From: Amycolatopsis decaplanina DSM 44594
Lineage (GTDB): Bacteria > Actinomycetota > Actinomycetes > Mycobacteriales > Pseudonocardiaceae
Length of the DNA: 64,000 nt
Direction of reading: 5' to 3'
Assembly (NCBI RefSeq): GCF_000342005.1
Contig: NZ_AOHO01000067.1
Coordinates: 1 to 64,000 of the forward strand
A program made the position numbers and the translations under genes. This document shows positions 1-9,491 of this stretch, piece by piece (the first letter of the stretch is position 1; each line of letters starts with the position of its first letter). A model generated the notes under the pieces. The model made no database searches. It saw only the letters and a list, made by a program, of their open reading frames with translations, and was not told the DNA's origin.

Positions 1-256
1 ACTGTTGAGTTCTCAAGCAACACACCCCGAATCGCACCACAATCAAGCGGCCTTATCCGAAGCAGTTATTTCTTGGCTTTGTCCGGAGCACACCCTAGCA
101 CCTGCTCGAAACTGCCGTTTCAGCGGGGGTAGAGTTACCTCTCCGGTTCGGGACCACCCACTCTACCACCATCCGGTGGGAGCTTGGTTCGTGTTCCCGG
201 CGGCCGCTCGGTTTCCCTGGCGACGAAGAGAACATTACACGGCCCGAAACCGGCGT
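1..256 (-). promoter_or_regulatory. Probable rRNA operon leader (edge)
   Basis: No convincing protein gene lies here. Read on the minus strand, the last bases (window positions 16-1) are TTGAGAACTCAACAGT, preceded by GTGTGTTGC. Close relatives of this motif sit in the leader just upstream of 16S rRNA in mycobacteria and Streptomyces, where they are associated with rRNA processing and antitermination. The inference is that a minus-strand rRNA operon starts just beyond the left edge. Hexamers TAGAGT and TAGGGT occur upstream on the same strand and could be -10 boxes, but no matching -35 was found. The same motif can also occur in the 16S-23S spacer, although a protein gene directly upstream makes a leader likelier. 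Confidence 0.45.
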
Positions 257-1513
257 TTACAGGGGGGTCCCTTTTTTCGCGCCGACGCTCTGACCTGCGT
301 CGATCGAGCTCTCGGCCGCCCGCTCCCCCGGAACCGGCTCTCCATGGGTCGCGACCACCGTCAGCACGACGAGGGCGGCGGCGAGCCCGGCGGTGACGTG
401 GATGGGCGCCGGCGTGAACGACGCGGCGAGCACGAGCACCGCGGTCACCGGGAAGCCGATCGCGATCGGACGGCATTCGTTGGTGGGCCCGATGTGCATG
501 AGCCAGACGCTCACCAGGTAGATCGCGACGGGCACGGTCGTCGCCATGGCGGCGGGCAAGGAGGCGACGTGTCCCGTGTGGGTGTCGTAGTCGACCGCGA
601 CTTCGAGGCCGGCGCCGAGCGCGGCCGCCGAAGCGAAGATCAGGTAGTGCCCATAACCCCAGCTCGCGACGGTGAACAGGTTCTTCGCCTTCTCGAGCCG
701 GACGTGACCCGGCTGGTCGAAGTACAGCCACCACAACGAGAAGACCAGCACGAGCCCCGCGGCGGCGAGTGAGATCAGGCTGCCGGTGTGCTCGCCTTCT
801 TCCAGCCCTTCCTTGACCGCGGTGGTCGCGCCGAGGATGGATTCACCCAGCACGATGATCGTGAACAGGCCGTAACGCTCGGCGATGTGGTGCGGGTGCC
901 AGCCCGTCCAGCGCTTGCGTTCGGCGATCACCGGGACCGCGAGTTCCGCCACCAGGAGCAGGAAGAACGACGGCAGCGCCAGCGATTCCGGCAGACCGAG
1001 ACGGACGACCCACAGGATCTGGACGATCGTGATGCCGATGGCGTATCGCAGCGCGGCCGGCCGGCATTCCGGGTCGGTCCGTGCGGCGCGCAGCCACTGC
1101 ACGACCATCGCCAGCCGCATGAGGACGTAGCCCGCCACCACGATCCCGAAGTCTCCGTCGAAGGCGGACGAGACGCCGGCGGCGACGGTCAGCCCGCCGG
1201 CGATCTGCACCAGCGTCACCAGCCGGTACGGGACGTCGTCGGTGTCGAACGACGACGCGAACCAGCTGAAGTTCAGCCAGCCCCACCAGATCGCGAAGAA
1301 CACCATCCCGAAGCTGAGCACGCCGTGCCCGATGTGGTTCTCGGCGATCGCGTGATGCAGCCCGGCTGCGGCCTGCGCGACGGCGACCACGAAACACAGG
1401 TCGAACAACAGCTCCAACGGGGTCGCGACCCGATGCCCTTCACCGGAATCGCGCATCGTCATCGGCCGGTACCAGACCCGCAGCCGATTCCGCCGCTCGG
1501 AACTCTCCGTCAT
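257..1513 (-). CDS. LtrA-family membrane protein
   Basis: This 418-residue protein matches the low temperature requirement A (LtrA) family, multi-pass membrane proteins first noted in Listeria, whose molecular activity is not established. Visible features are the N-terminal block VATPLELLFDLCFVVAVAQ, typical of the family's first helix, followed by many hydrophobic segments such as VLSFGMVFFAIWWGWLNFSW and LLLVAELAVPVIAE, and the HHIAERYGLFTIIVLGES block conserved in LtrA proteins. It starts with ATG and is transcribed toward the putative rRNA leader at the left edge. The upstream gene on the same strand is about 450 bp away, so it probably has its own promoter. Confidence 0.8.
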   Translation of the reverse strand: MTESSERRNRLRVWYRPMTMRDSGEGHRVATPLELLFDLCFVVAVAQAAAGLHHAIAENHIGHGVLSFGMVFFAIWWGWLNFSWFASSFDTDDVPYRLVTLVQIAGGLTVAAGVSSAFDGDFGIVVAGYVLMRLAMVVQWLRAARTDPECRPAALRYAIGITIVQILWVVRLGLPESLALPSFFLLLVAELAVPVIAERKRWTGWHPHHIAERYGLFTIIVLGESILGATTAVKEGLEEGEHTGSLISLAAAGLVLVFSLWWLYFDQPGHVRLEKAKNLFTVASWGYGHYLIFASAAALGAGLEVAVDYDTHTGHVASLPAAMATTVPVAIYLVSVWLMHIGPTNECRPIAIGFPVTAVLVLAASFTPAPIHVTAGLAAALVVLTVVATHGEPVPGERAAESSIDAGQSVGAKKGTPL

Positions 1514-1969
1514 CAGTACTCCCCGCGATCTCGGTCTGCGGAGATCTTCGCAGCCGGAAGCGGTTCACACACTCGGAGAGACGCGCGGCAGGTGGGCCCG
1601 GGCCGGGTGCACCTCCCCAGGCGACCCCGCGCGGACCCACCCGCGCGAATGCCTCACCGGGACTCGGCTCGCCAGTGGTGATGAGCCGGCCGCCGCCGAA
1701 CGGTCCCCCGCGGACGCCGACGGCTGTCCACCGGCTCGTGACCGTAGGTGTCCATTCCTGAGAACTCCGGACTCTCCACGATCGCTCCGGCCGATCGATC
1801 CATCCCCGATCGATCGACAGAAATACCACTGTCGGTAGCCAAGTCACAGCGGTGAAGGCTCCGTTAGGTGTACCCGGTTGCTCTGAGTAGCACCAGAGGC
1901 TGACGACCTCAGTCACTCGGATGGAGCATCCGGTCTTGCCGAACGTAGTCGTCGGCGCGTCCGGAAGAC
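1514..1969. other. Intergenic region without a clear gene
   Basis: This 456-base stretch separates the MFS exporter from the LtrA-like gene, both on the minus strand. Open frames exist but none shows a protein-like composition or ribosome site. Between about 1790 and 1817 there are two short runs of overlapping CGATCGATC. The region presumably holds the promoter of the LtrA-like gene; no consensus promoter could be picked with confidence. Confidence 0.5.
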
Positions 1970-3442
1970 TCAGTCGCGTTGACTGGCGGCGGCAGTCTGG
2001 TCGGCTTTCTCCCGCTCAGTGAGCGATCGCCGTTTCCGGCGCGCGCGAAGTTCGATCACGGCGAGTAAGAGCGCCGAGCTCGTCAACGCGGCGGCGCACA
2101 GCATCGCCGCGGTCAGTGCCGACGGATAACCGCCGTTCGCGTCGAGTACCGCGTGGAAGACCGAGGCCAGCACGACCGTGCCGATCGCGGTACCGATCCG
2201 TTGCCCGGTCTGTAGCGCTCCCCCGGCCACCCCGGCCATCGACGTCGGGACGCATTCCAGGGTGAGCGTGGTGTTGGGTGAGATGACCATGCCGCCACCG
2301 ACGCCGGCGACGAGCAACGGCGGCGCGAACCACCAGCCCGCCGCGGCGCCGGGGTCCTGACCGGCGAGGACGGCGACCGTGACCATCCCGGTGATCACCA
2401 TGACCAGCCCGGTGACGGTGAGCTTGCGGCCCCACTTCGGCACCAGCCGTCCCGCGATCGCCGCCGACACGGCCGAGCCGAGGGCGAAGGAGGTGACGGC
2501 GAGTCCGGATTGCAGTGGCGTGTAGCCGAGGCCTTGCTGGAAGTAGATGGCGAAGACCAGCCACATGCCGGTGAACCCGCTGAAGTACAGCGCGCCGACG
2601 GCGGCACCCGTCGCGTACCCCGGGGTTCCGGTGAACAGCCGGGTGTCCAGCAGTGGCGGACGGCCGCGCCGCACCATCGAACGTTCCCAGCGCACGAACG
2701 CGAAACCGAAGACCACCGCGACGAGGAACAGCCACCACAGGCTGCCGAGCCCGCCCTGTTCGGATTCGATCAGCGGGAGCAGGACGCCGAGTACGGCTAC
2801 ACCCAGCAGCATGATGCCGACGAAGTCGATCTCACCCCGGAGGCTTCTCGCCGGTGCCTCCGCTTTCGGCAGCCATCTCAAGGCCAGCGCGAACGCCAGG
2901 ATCCCGATGGGCACGTTCACGTAGAAGACCCACCGCCAGCCTTCCGGGTCACCGAAGACGGCGAGGATCACACCGCCGAGCACCGGACCGACCGCGGTCG
3001 AGATCCCGACGGTGGCGCCGAACATGCCGAACGCGCGGCCGCGTTCCGCGCCGCGGAACAGGTCCTGGATCATCCCGCTGTTCTGCGGCGTCATCATGCC
3101 CGAGGCGAAACCTTGCAGGAGCCGCGCGATGATCAGCATCGTCTCGTTCGGCGCCGCGCCGGCGAACGCGCTGGTCAGCACGAACGCGGCGAGCGCGAAC
3201 AGGAACATGCGGCGGCGGCCGAGCGCGTCACCGAGCCTGCCGCCGGACACCAGCACCAGCCCGAAGGCCAGCGCGTAACCCGACACCACCCACTGGATCG
3301 CGCCGCTCGACGCGCCGAGGTCCTTCTGGATCGAGGGCAGTGCCGTGTTGACGATGCTGACGTCGAGCAGGCCCATGAACCCGGCGGCGAGGGAGACGGC
3401 GAGCGCCTTCCAGCGCCGGGGATCGGGTTCGTACGCGCTCAT
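1970..3442 (-). CDS. MFS drug exporter, DHA2 (14-TM) type
   Basis: A 490-residue major facilitator of the EmrB/QacA type, expected to export small toxic molecules using the proton gradient. The N-terminus shows GFMGLLDVSIVNTALPSI, the family's motif D1-like first helix; SGGRLGDALGRRRMF is the loop 2-3 MFS motif A; GPVLGGVI is motif C, typical of antiporters. Hydrophobic segments run through the whole length, in line with 14 helices. Its ATG overlaps the dnaE stop codon by one base (TGATG), so it is probably co-transcribed and translationally coupled with the polymerase gene, which is an odd pairing functionally. The substrate cannot be read from the sequence. Confidence 0.88.
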   Translation of the reverse strand: MSAYEPDPRRWKALAVSLAAGFMGLLDVSIVNTALPSIQKDLGASSGAIQWVVSGYALAFGLVLVSGGRLGDALGRRRMFLFALAAFVLTSAFAGAAPNETMLIIARLLQGFASGMMTPQNSGMIQDLFRGAERGRAFGMFGATVGISTAVGPVLGGVILAVFGDPEGWRWVFYVNVPIGILAFALALRWLPKAEAPARSLRGEIDFVGIMLLGVAVLGVLLPLIESEQGGLGSLWWLFLVAVVFGFAFVRWERSMVRRGRPPLLDTRLFTGTPGYATGAAVGALYFSGFTGMWLVFAIYFQQGLGYTPLQSGLAVTSFALGSAVSAAIAGRLVPKWGRKLTVTGLVMVITGMVTVAVLAGQDPGAAAGWWFAPPLLVAGVGGGMVISPNTTLTLECVPTSMAGVAGGALQTGQRIGTAIGTVVLASVFHAVLDANGGYPSALTAAMLCAAALTSSALLLAVIELRARRKRRSLTEREKADQTAAASQRD

Positions 3443-6400
3443 CAGGTGCTGGCGGCGATCCCGGGGATGCCCTTGAGCTCACCGATCAGCATCGACGTCA
3501 CCTTGACCGGATAGTCGTAGAGCGCGAAGACCGTCTGGTTCTTGCCGACCAGCTTGAGGTGCACCGGGGTCTCGCCCTTGTGCGCCAGCAGGGTCTGCTT
3601 CAGTTCGCTGACCACCGACTGGTCGATCTTCTCCGCCGCGGCCAGCAGGACCAGCGGCAGGTCGTCGTCGCCGTTGCCGACCTCGGACAGGTCGAGCGGC
3701 ACGAGACCGCCACCGAAGATGGACATCTTGTCCTCGCGCCAGTTCACCCGGCCCTTGACCAGGACCGCGTTGTCCTCGATGAGGTCGGCGGAGAACATCG
3801 CGTAGGACTTCGGGAAGTACAGCACCTCGAGCGAGGCGTCCATGTCCTCGATGGTGCAGATCGCCCAGGGCTCGCCCTTCTTGTTGACCCGGCGTTCCAG
3901 CGAGGTGATCAGCCCGGAGACGACCAGTTCGCCTTCCTTCGGCGGGTCGGCGAGGATCGCGGCGATCGGCCGCGGCGCGTGTTTGCGCAGGATGCGTTCG
4001 GCGCCGTCCAGCGGATGCGCCGAGACGTAGAGGCCGAGCATCTCCCGTTCGTAGGCCAGGAGTTGCTTGCGCGGATACTCCTCTTCCCCGAACTTCAGAT
4101 GCGCGAGCGGCGAAGAGGACACCGTGGCTTCCGAGTCGTCGTCCCCACCGAAGCCGAAGAGGTCGAACTGACCCATCGCCTCCTGGCGCTTGAGCGGGAC
4201 CACGGCCTCGACCGCGTCCTCGTGCACCTGGATCATCGAGAGCCGCGTGTTGCCGAGCGAGTCGAATCCGCCCGCCTTGATCAACGATTCGATGACCCGC
4301 TTGTTGCAGGCCACCAGCTCGGATTTGTCGAGGAAATCGGTGAAGGAGGAGTACTTCCCCTTCTCCTCGCGGGTCTTGATGATCGACTCGACGACGTTCG
4401 CGCCGACGTTGCGGACGGCACCCATGCCGAAGCGGATGTCCTCCCCGACGGCCGCGAACCTCAGCGCCGACTCGTTGACGTCCGGCGGGAGGACCTTGAT
4501 CCCGAGGCGGCGGCACTCCGAGAGGTAGACCGCGGACTTGTCCTTGTTGTCACCGACCGAGGTGAGCAGGGCGGCCATGTACTCCGGAGTGAAGTTCGCC
4601 TTGAGGTACGCGGTCCAGTACGAGATCAGGCCGTACGCGGCCGCGTGACTCTTGTTGAACGCGTAGCCGGCGAACGGGAGGATCGTGTCCCAGAGCGCTT
4701 TGATCGCCTCGGAGGAGAAGCCGCCGGGAATCAGCTCGCTCGACTTCATCCCCTCTTCGAAGCCGACGAACTCCTTCTCGAGGACTTCCGCCTTCTTCTT
4801 ACCCATGGCGCGGCGGAGCACGTCCGCGCGGCCCATCGAGTAGCCGGCCACCTTCTGGCCGATGTGCATGATCTGCTCCTGATAGACGATCAGGCCGTAG
4901 GTGTCGGCCAGGATCTCCTTCAGGGGCTCTTCGAGCTCGGGATGGATCGGTTTGACCTTTTGCCGCGCGTTCTTGCGGTCGGCATAGTCGTTGTGCGCGT
5001 TCATGCCCATCGGTCCGGGGCGGTACAGCGCACCCACCGCCACGATGTCGTCGAACACCGTCGGCTGCATCCGGCGGAGCAGGTCACGCATGGGCCCGCC
5101 GTCCAGCTGGAACACGCCGAGCGTGTCACCGCGGGAGAGCAGCTTGTACGTCTCCGGATCTTCGACGCCGAGGGTGTCGAGGTCGATGTCGATCCCGCGG
5201 TTGGTCTTGATGTTGTCGATCGCGTCACCGATGACCGTGAGGTTCCGCAGGCCGAGGAAGTCCATCTTCAGCAGGCCGATGGCCTCGCACGACGGATAGT
5301 CCCAGCCGGTGATGATCGAACCGTCGTCGCGCTGCCACAGCGGGATGGCGTCGGTCAGCGGGTCGCAGGACATGATGACCGCGCAGGCGTGGACGCCGGC
5401 GTTGCGGATCAGCCCCTCGAGACCACGGGCGGTCTCGAAGATCGTCTTGCACTCTTCGTCGGTCTCGACGAGCGCGCGGACCTCGGCCGCTTCGCCGTAG
5501 CGCTCGTGCTTCGAATCGACGATGCCCGAGAGCGGGATGTCCTTCGCCATGATCGGCGGCGGGAGCGCCTTCGAAATCCGGTCCGCGATCGCGTACCCCG
5601 GCTGGCCGAAGTGGACACGGGCGGAGTCCTTGATGGCCGCCTTGGTCTTGATGGTGCCGAAGGTGATGACCTGCGCGACCTTGTCGACGCCGTACTTCTC
5701 GGTGGCGTAGCGGATCATCTCGCCGCGACGGCGGTCGTCGAAGTCGATGTCGATATCGGGCATCGAGACGCGCTCGGGGTTCAGGAACCGCTCGAACAGC
5801 AGCTTCTGCGGGATCGGGTCCAGGTTCGTGATACCGAGGACGTAAGCGACCAGCGAACCGGCGGCGGAACCACGGCCGGGGCCGACGCGGATGCCGACCT
5901 TACGGGCGTAGTTGATGAGGTCGGCGACGATGAGGAAGTAGGCGGGGAAGCCCTTCCCGATGATGACGTCGAGCTCGATCTCGATGCGCTCGTTGTAGTA
6001 CGGGTCCGGGACGCCGTCCGGATACCGCCACTTGAGGCCGCGCGCGACCTCTTCCCGCAGCCAGGTGCCCTGGTCGTAGCCGTCGGGAACCTCGAAGAAC
6101 GGCAGCCGGTCCTTGTGCGTGTACACGTCCTTGTAGGACTCGACGCGCTCGGCGATCAGCAGCGTCGAGTCGGCGGCGCCGGGGACCTCCTTGTCCCAGT
6201 ACTCCCGCATGTCGGCGGCCGACTTCAGGTAGTAGCCGTCACCGTCGAACTTGAACCGGTTCGGGTCGTTCAGCGTCTTGCCCGCCTGCACGCACAGCAG
6301 CGCGGAGTGGGTGTCGGCCTGGTCCTTGGTGACGTAGTGCGAGTCGTTGGTGGCCAGTGGCCGGAGGTCGAGCAGTTTGCCGATCTCGAGCAGGCCCTCA

Positions 6401-7026
6401 CGGACCGACCGCTCGATCGGCAGCCCGTGGTCCATCAGTTCGAGGAAGAAGTTGTCGGCGCCGAAGATGTCCTTGTAGTCCGATGCGGCCTGGATCGCCT
6501 CGGTGCGCTGCCCCAGCCGCAGCCGCGTCTGGACCTCGCCCGACGGGCAACCGGTGGTCGCGATGATGCCGTGGTGGTTCTCCGCGATCAGCTCGCGGTC
6601 CATCCGGGGCTTGCGGTAGTACCCCTGCATGCTCGCGAGCGAGGAGAGCTTGAACAGGTTGCGCAGGCCGGTGGAGTTCTCGGCGAGCATCGTCATGTGG
6701 GTGTAGGCACCACCACCGGAGACGTCACCGCCCTCACCGAACTCGTCGGCGCCGCGCTGGTTCGACTGCCCCCAGAAGACCGGCTTCTTGTGGAACCGGC
6801 TCTCCGGCGCGACGTAGGCCTCGATGCCGATGATCGGCTTGAGGTCGTGTTTGACCGCCTGCTGGTAGAACTCGTCCGCGCCGTACATGTTGCCGTGGTC
6901 GGTCATCCCGACCGCGGGCATGCCCAGGCGCGCCGCCTCCTTGAACAAGGGGGCGATCTTCGCCGCACCGTCGAGCATCGAGTACTCGGTGTGCACATGC
7001 AGGTGGACGAAGGAATCGTTCGACAC
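3442..7026 (-). CDS. dnaE: DNA polymerase III alpha subunit
   Basis: The replicative DNA polymerase catalytic subunit, 1194 residues, typical for the DnaE1 group. Domains in order: an N-terminal PHP domain beginning HLHVHTEYSMLDG (residues 8-20), the C-family polymerase core with GPGRGSAAGSLVAY (382-395) and the catalytic PDIDIDF motif (423-429, acidic residues 424 and 426), helix-hairpin-helix and OB-fold regions toward the C-terminus. The start is GTG at 7026, preceded on the minus strand by GGGGAGG at a good distance. The stop overlaps the start of the MFS exporter. Upstream lies a short gap and then a co-oriented gene, so a promoter between 7027 and 7205 is likely. Confidence 0.97.
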   Translation of the reverse strand: MSNDSFVHLHVHTEYSMLDGAAKIAPLFKEAARLGMPAVGMTDHGNMYGADEFYQQAVKHDLKPIIGIEAYVAPESRFHKKPVFWGQSNQRGADEFGEGGDVSGGGAYTHMTMLAENSTGLRNLFKLSSLASMQGYYRKPRMDRELIAENHHGIIATTGCPSGEVQTRLRLGQRTEAIQAASDYKDIFGADNFFLELMDHGLPIERSVREGLLEIGKLLDLRPLATNDSHYVTKDQADTHSALLCVQAGKTLNDPNRFKFDGDGYYLKSAADMREYWDKEVPGAADSTLLIAERVESYKDVYTHKDRLPFFEVPDGYDQGTWLREEVARGLKWRYPDGVPDPYYNERIEIELDVIIGKGFPAYFLIVADLINYARKVGIRVGPGRGSAAGSLVAYVLGITNLDPIPQKLLFERFLNPERVSMPDIDIDFDDRRRGEMIRYATEKYGVDKVAQVITFGTIKTKAAIKDSARVHFGQPGYAIADRISKALPPPIMAKDIPLSGIVDSKHERYGEAAEVRALVETDEECKTIFETARGLEGLIRNAGVHACAVIMSCDPLTDAIPLWQRDDGSIITGWDYPSCEAIGLLKMDFLGLRNLTVIGDAIDNIKTNRGIDIDLDTLGVEDPETYKLLSRGDTLGVFQLDGGPMRDLLRRMQPTVFDDIVAVGALYRPGPMGMNAHNDYADRKNARQKVKPIHPELEEPLKEILADTYGLIVYQEQIMHIGQKVAGYSMGRADVLRRAMGKKKAEVLEKEFVGFEEGMKSSELIPGGFSSEAIKALWDTILPFAGYAFNKSHAAAYGLISYWTAYLKANFTPEYMAALLTSVGDNKDKSAVYLSECRRLGIKVLPPDVNESALRFAAVGEDIRFGMGAVRNVGANVVESIIKTREEKGKYSSFTDFLDKSELVACNKRVIESLIKAGGFDSLGNTRLSMIQVHEDAVEAVVPLKRQEAMGQFDLFGFGGDDDSEATVSSSPLAHLKFGEEEYPRKQLLAYEREMLGLYVSAHPLDGAERILRKHAPRPIAAILADPPKEGELVVSGLITSLERRVNKKGEPWAICTIEDMDASLEVLYFPKSYAMFSADLIEDNAVLVKGRVNWREDKMSIFGGGLVPLDLSEVGNGDDDLPLVLLAAAEKIDQSVVSELKQTLLAHKGETPVHLKLVGKNQTVFALYDYPVKVTSMLIGELKGIPGIAAST

Positions 7027-7205
7027 CAGCGAAAACCTCCCCTAGGCAGACGGATCCCTGGCTGCTTGACGCGGGCCGGTCCTCCCACCTTATGCGCCGG
7101 AGGATCTCGGCGCCCGAGGGGGCTGACACCCAGACGTAGGGAAGTCTCCACCCGCGATCCGCCGGGAACAACCAGGCGCGCGGCGCGGGTTCGCGATGGC
7201 CCCGG

Positions 7206-8312
7206 TTACCCCCGAACGGGGGGTCGGTTCAGCCGGGCCAGGCGCTCGTCGACCACCTCCTTGTCGAACCACTCCGGATCGAACCCGTGGCCGCCGAGCT
7301 CTTCGAGCAGCGCCTCGTTCTCTTCGCCGTCCGGATCGCGCAGTGCCTCCAGCAACATCTCGTAGCTGCTCGGGTCTTCGCATTCCGCCGGAGGCGCGGC
7401 GCGCTCCCCGTCGAGGCAGCTCGGTGCTTCGGGAAGGGCGGCCAGCCGCTCGACGCGGATCCAGTGCCTCCAGCTCTCCGACTCGTAGACGAGCCGGTGG
7501 CCGGGCGAGGTGACGACCTGGCCGAGGGTCACCTCGTCGTCCAGACGGTCGCCCTCACAGCTCTGGGCATCGGCGCTGAAGCCGCCGTACGCGGTCTCGA
7601 ACCGGTGATGCCGCCGCTCGTCGCGGTCGAAAGCGGCCGCGAGGATCCGGTGCAGTCCGTCGAGGGTGACGTCGGAGCGGACTTCGAGCCGTCGCCAGAT
7701 CGCGTCGTCCAGCTCGGACAAGGCGACCGCCAATCGGACTCCGGTGGCCGGCGGGGGCGCGGGCAGGACGAGCGGCAGCGGATCGGCCGACGGTATGCGG
7801 GGCAGCGGTTCGTAGGCGGGAAGACCGAGCCACCGGCGCAGCTGGACCGCACGCTCGGGCAGATCGGGCTCCGGCCTGTCCCCGAGCTCCAAGAGCCTGG
7901 GGACCCTCTCCCGAAGCCAGGCGTCGCGGTCCGCCTTGGCGATCAGCGCGGCATCGACCTGATTCCGGAACTCTTCCGGTGTCAGCGGTGCCTCGGTCAC
8001 CTCGAAGCCGCCGCGAAGAACCGCGAGGGCATCCTCGGGAACGGGGTGGAGTTCGATCAAGTCGACCTCGCGATCGTTGACCACCACCTCGACACCCACC
8101 GAGCGTTTGCCGGCGGTCAGCGTGGCGGCCAGGACCACCAGGTCCTGATCCACCTGACCTTGGACGACACAGTCCGAAAGCTCGATCGGCCCGTGGAGCA
8201 GCTTCGGCCAGCGCTCCACCCCGGCCACGTCCAGTGGCGGACGTGGCCGGTGGGAGCGCGGGCTCTTCGGTCGTTTGGCGGGCTTGCGGCCGCGGCTGAC
8301 GGGGCTCACCAC
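7206..8312 (-). CDS. pRiA4b ORF-3-like domain protein
   Basis: A protein of about 368 residues. The C-terminal half carries a plasmid pRiA4b ORF-3-like domain: LAVALSELDDAIWRRLEV, TLDGLHRILAAAF, then HHRFETAYGGF and a tail of acidic residues ending with PSSYEMLLEALRDPDGEENEALLEELGGHGFDPEWFDKE. The N-terminal half has no recognised domain but includes VEVVVNDREVDLIELHPV. The domain's function is unknown. The open frame continues to 8570, but that extension crosses the start of the divergent nitroreductase-like gene and has an arginine/serine-rich, non-protein-like composition. A GTG at 8312 or 8309 is therefore preferred, although neither has a well-spaced ribosome site. Confidence 0.75.
   Translation of the reverse strand: MVSPVSRGRKPAKRPKSPRSHRPRPPLDVAGVERWPKLLHGPIELSDCVVQGQVDQDLVVLAATLTAGKRSVGVEVVVNDREVDLIELHPVPEDALAVLRGGFEVTEAPLTPEEFRNQVDAALIAKADRDAWLRERVPRLLELGDRPEPDLPERAVQLRRWLGLPAYEPLPRIPSADPLPLVLPAPPPATGVRLAVALSELDDAIWRRLEVRSDVTLDGLHRILAAAFDRDERRHHRFETAYGGFSADAQSCEGDRLDDEVTLGQVVTSPGHRLVYESESWRHWIRVERLAALPEAPSCLDGERAAPPAECEDPSSYEMLLEALRDPDGEENEALLEELGGHGFDPEWFDKEVVDERLARLNRPPVRG
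7208..7224 (-). terminator. Short GC hairpin at gene end
   Basis: ACCCCC (7208-7213) and GGGGGT (7219-7224) form a six-base-pair stem overlapping the stop codon of the pRiA4b-like gene, upstream of dnaE. There is no T-run, so termination is possible but weakly supported. Confidence 0.35.
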
Positions 8313-8442
8313 TCCAGTATCGGACCGGCACCGACAGTTTCGGTGCCGTCGTGAGCAGCCATGATCCGAAAATGCTTGCCGACCTGGGCGCGGATGTGCA
8401 GACTGACCAGCCGCCAAGGTCACCGAACCGCCCGGAGAATTG

Positions 8443-8844
8443 ATGATCGACCTGCAGGCCATGAACGAGCGCGTGATCGCGGAGTTCCGCGCGAACGGCC
8501 GCCACGGCGACGGTCTCCCGACGTTGCTGCTCACCACCACCGGCGCTCGCACCGGACGACGGCACGTCACGCCGATGCTGTTCCTTGCCGACGACGACCG
8601 CTATATCGTCTTCGCCGCCAACGGTGGCGCTCCCGCGCATCCGGACTGGTACCGCAACCTGGTCGCGAAGCCATCCGTCGACGTCGAGGCGGATGGAGAG
8701 GCCTTCACCGCTCACGCGGTCGAGGTCACTGGAGCGGCTCGGGACCGTCTGTTCGCGAAGCAGGCGAAGGCGTTCCCGCGGCTGGCCGAGCACCAGTCGA
8801 AGACCACGCGGCCGTTCCCGGTGATCGCGCTCAACCGCGTATGA
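8443..8844 (+). CDS. F420-type nitroreductase family protein (DDN-like)
   Basis: A 133-residue protein of the deazaflavin-dependent nitroreductase/F420H2-dependent reductase family related to mycobacterial Ddn, which bind coenzyme F420 in a split-barrel fold. Diagnostic segments are LLLTTTGARTGRRHVTPMLF near residue 30, where a TTTGRKTGxxR-like motif contacts the cofactor, and HPDWYRNLVAKPSVDVE. The substrate is unknown. ATG at 8443 is preferred over TTG at 8440 because CGGAGA lies about 6 bases upstream. The stop overlaps the start of the downstream hydrolase (ATGA), so the two are probably translated together. It is divergent from the pRiA4b-like gene. Confidence 0.88.
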   Translation: MIDLQAMNERVIAEFRANGRHGDGLPTLLLTTTGARTGRRHVTPMLFLADDDRYIVFAANGGAPAHPDWYRNLVAKPSVDVEADGEAFTAHAVEVTGAARDRLFAKQAKAFPRLAEHQSKTTRPFPVIALNRV

Positions 8845-9491
8845 CGTTCACGATCGTCTACGCCCACGGAGGCGGCTTCACCTCGTACGATCCGGAAATC
8901 GGGCGGCTGCGCGACGACGCGTTGCAGCGGGCGACGAAGCTCCAGGTCGTCACCGTGGAGTACCGGCTGGCCCCGGAGCACCGCTATCCGGCGCAGGTCG
9001 ACGACGTCCTCGACGTCTACCGCTCGATCGAGGGGCCGGTCGTGCTCTTGGGCGAGTCCGCGGGCGGGACGATAGTGCTCTCGGCGCTCTTGAGACTCCT
9101 CATCACCGGCGAGCCCCTCCCGGCAGGGGTCGCCGCGATCTCCCCGATCGCGGACTTGACCCTTCCGGGTGGTTCGTTCGTCACCAACGACGGCGCCGAC
9201 ATCGTCAGCCGCGACGCGCTCCGGCGATCGGTGGAGGCGTACCTCGGCGGAGGCGAGGCCGGACCTGCGTCGCCTTCCCAGGGCGACTTCACCGGTTCCC
9301 CGCCGCTGTGGCTCGCGGTGGGCACAGCCGAAGTCCTGCACGACGACGTTGTGACACTCGCCACTTCCGCACGGGGATCCGGTGTCACCACGGAACTCCG
9401 CGCCTACGAAGGTGCCCAGCACGGGTTTCAATTCTCCGGGGAATACCCCATCGACACGGACCTCGCAGGCTGGATCGAGGCGCTCGGCTGA
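8841..9491 (+). CDS. Alpha/beta hydrolase, HSL-type esterase
   Basis: A 216-residue esterase/lipase-like hydrolase. The oxyanion motif HGGG appears near the N-terminus (IVYAHGGGFTSYDP), the nucleophile elbow is GESAGG, and the catalytic histidine is probably in AQHGF near the end; EYRLAPEHRYPAQVDDV is the usual hormone-sensitive-lipase-family block. It is shorter than typical family members (about 300 residues), mainly because it lacks the N-terminal cap region. The ATG at 8841 overlaps the stop of the preceding nitroreductase-like gene. The substrate cannot be predicted. A longer in-frame reading from 8361 was rejected since it runs antiparallel in frame through the upstream gene. Confidence 0.85.
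   Translation: MTFTIVYAHGGGFTSYDPEIGRLRDDALQRATKLQVVTVEYRLAPEHRYPAQVDDVLDVYRSIEGPVVLLGESAGGTIVLSALLRLLITGEPLPAGVAAISPIADLTLPGGSFVTNDGADIVSRDALRRSVEAYLGGGEAGPASPSQGDFTGSPPLWLAVGTAEVLHDDVVTLATSARGSGVTTELRAYEGAQHGFQFSGEYPIDTDLAGWIEALG

Noticed and set aside
1790..1817. CGATCGATC runs, with similar runs near 48130-48160
   Set aside because: Short self-repeating palindrome of a kind expected by chance in intergenic DNA; no consistent larger unit was found.
1440..1916. Minus-strand frame of 158 codons upstream of the LtrA-like gene
   Set aside because: It overlaps the start of the LtrA-like gene, has no ribosome site and no protein-like pattern.
3559..7365. Very long plus-strand open frame opposite dnaE
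   Set aside because: High-GC genomes leave antisense frames open; it is a shadow of dnaE with Arg/Asp/Val-heavy composition and no family motif.
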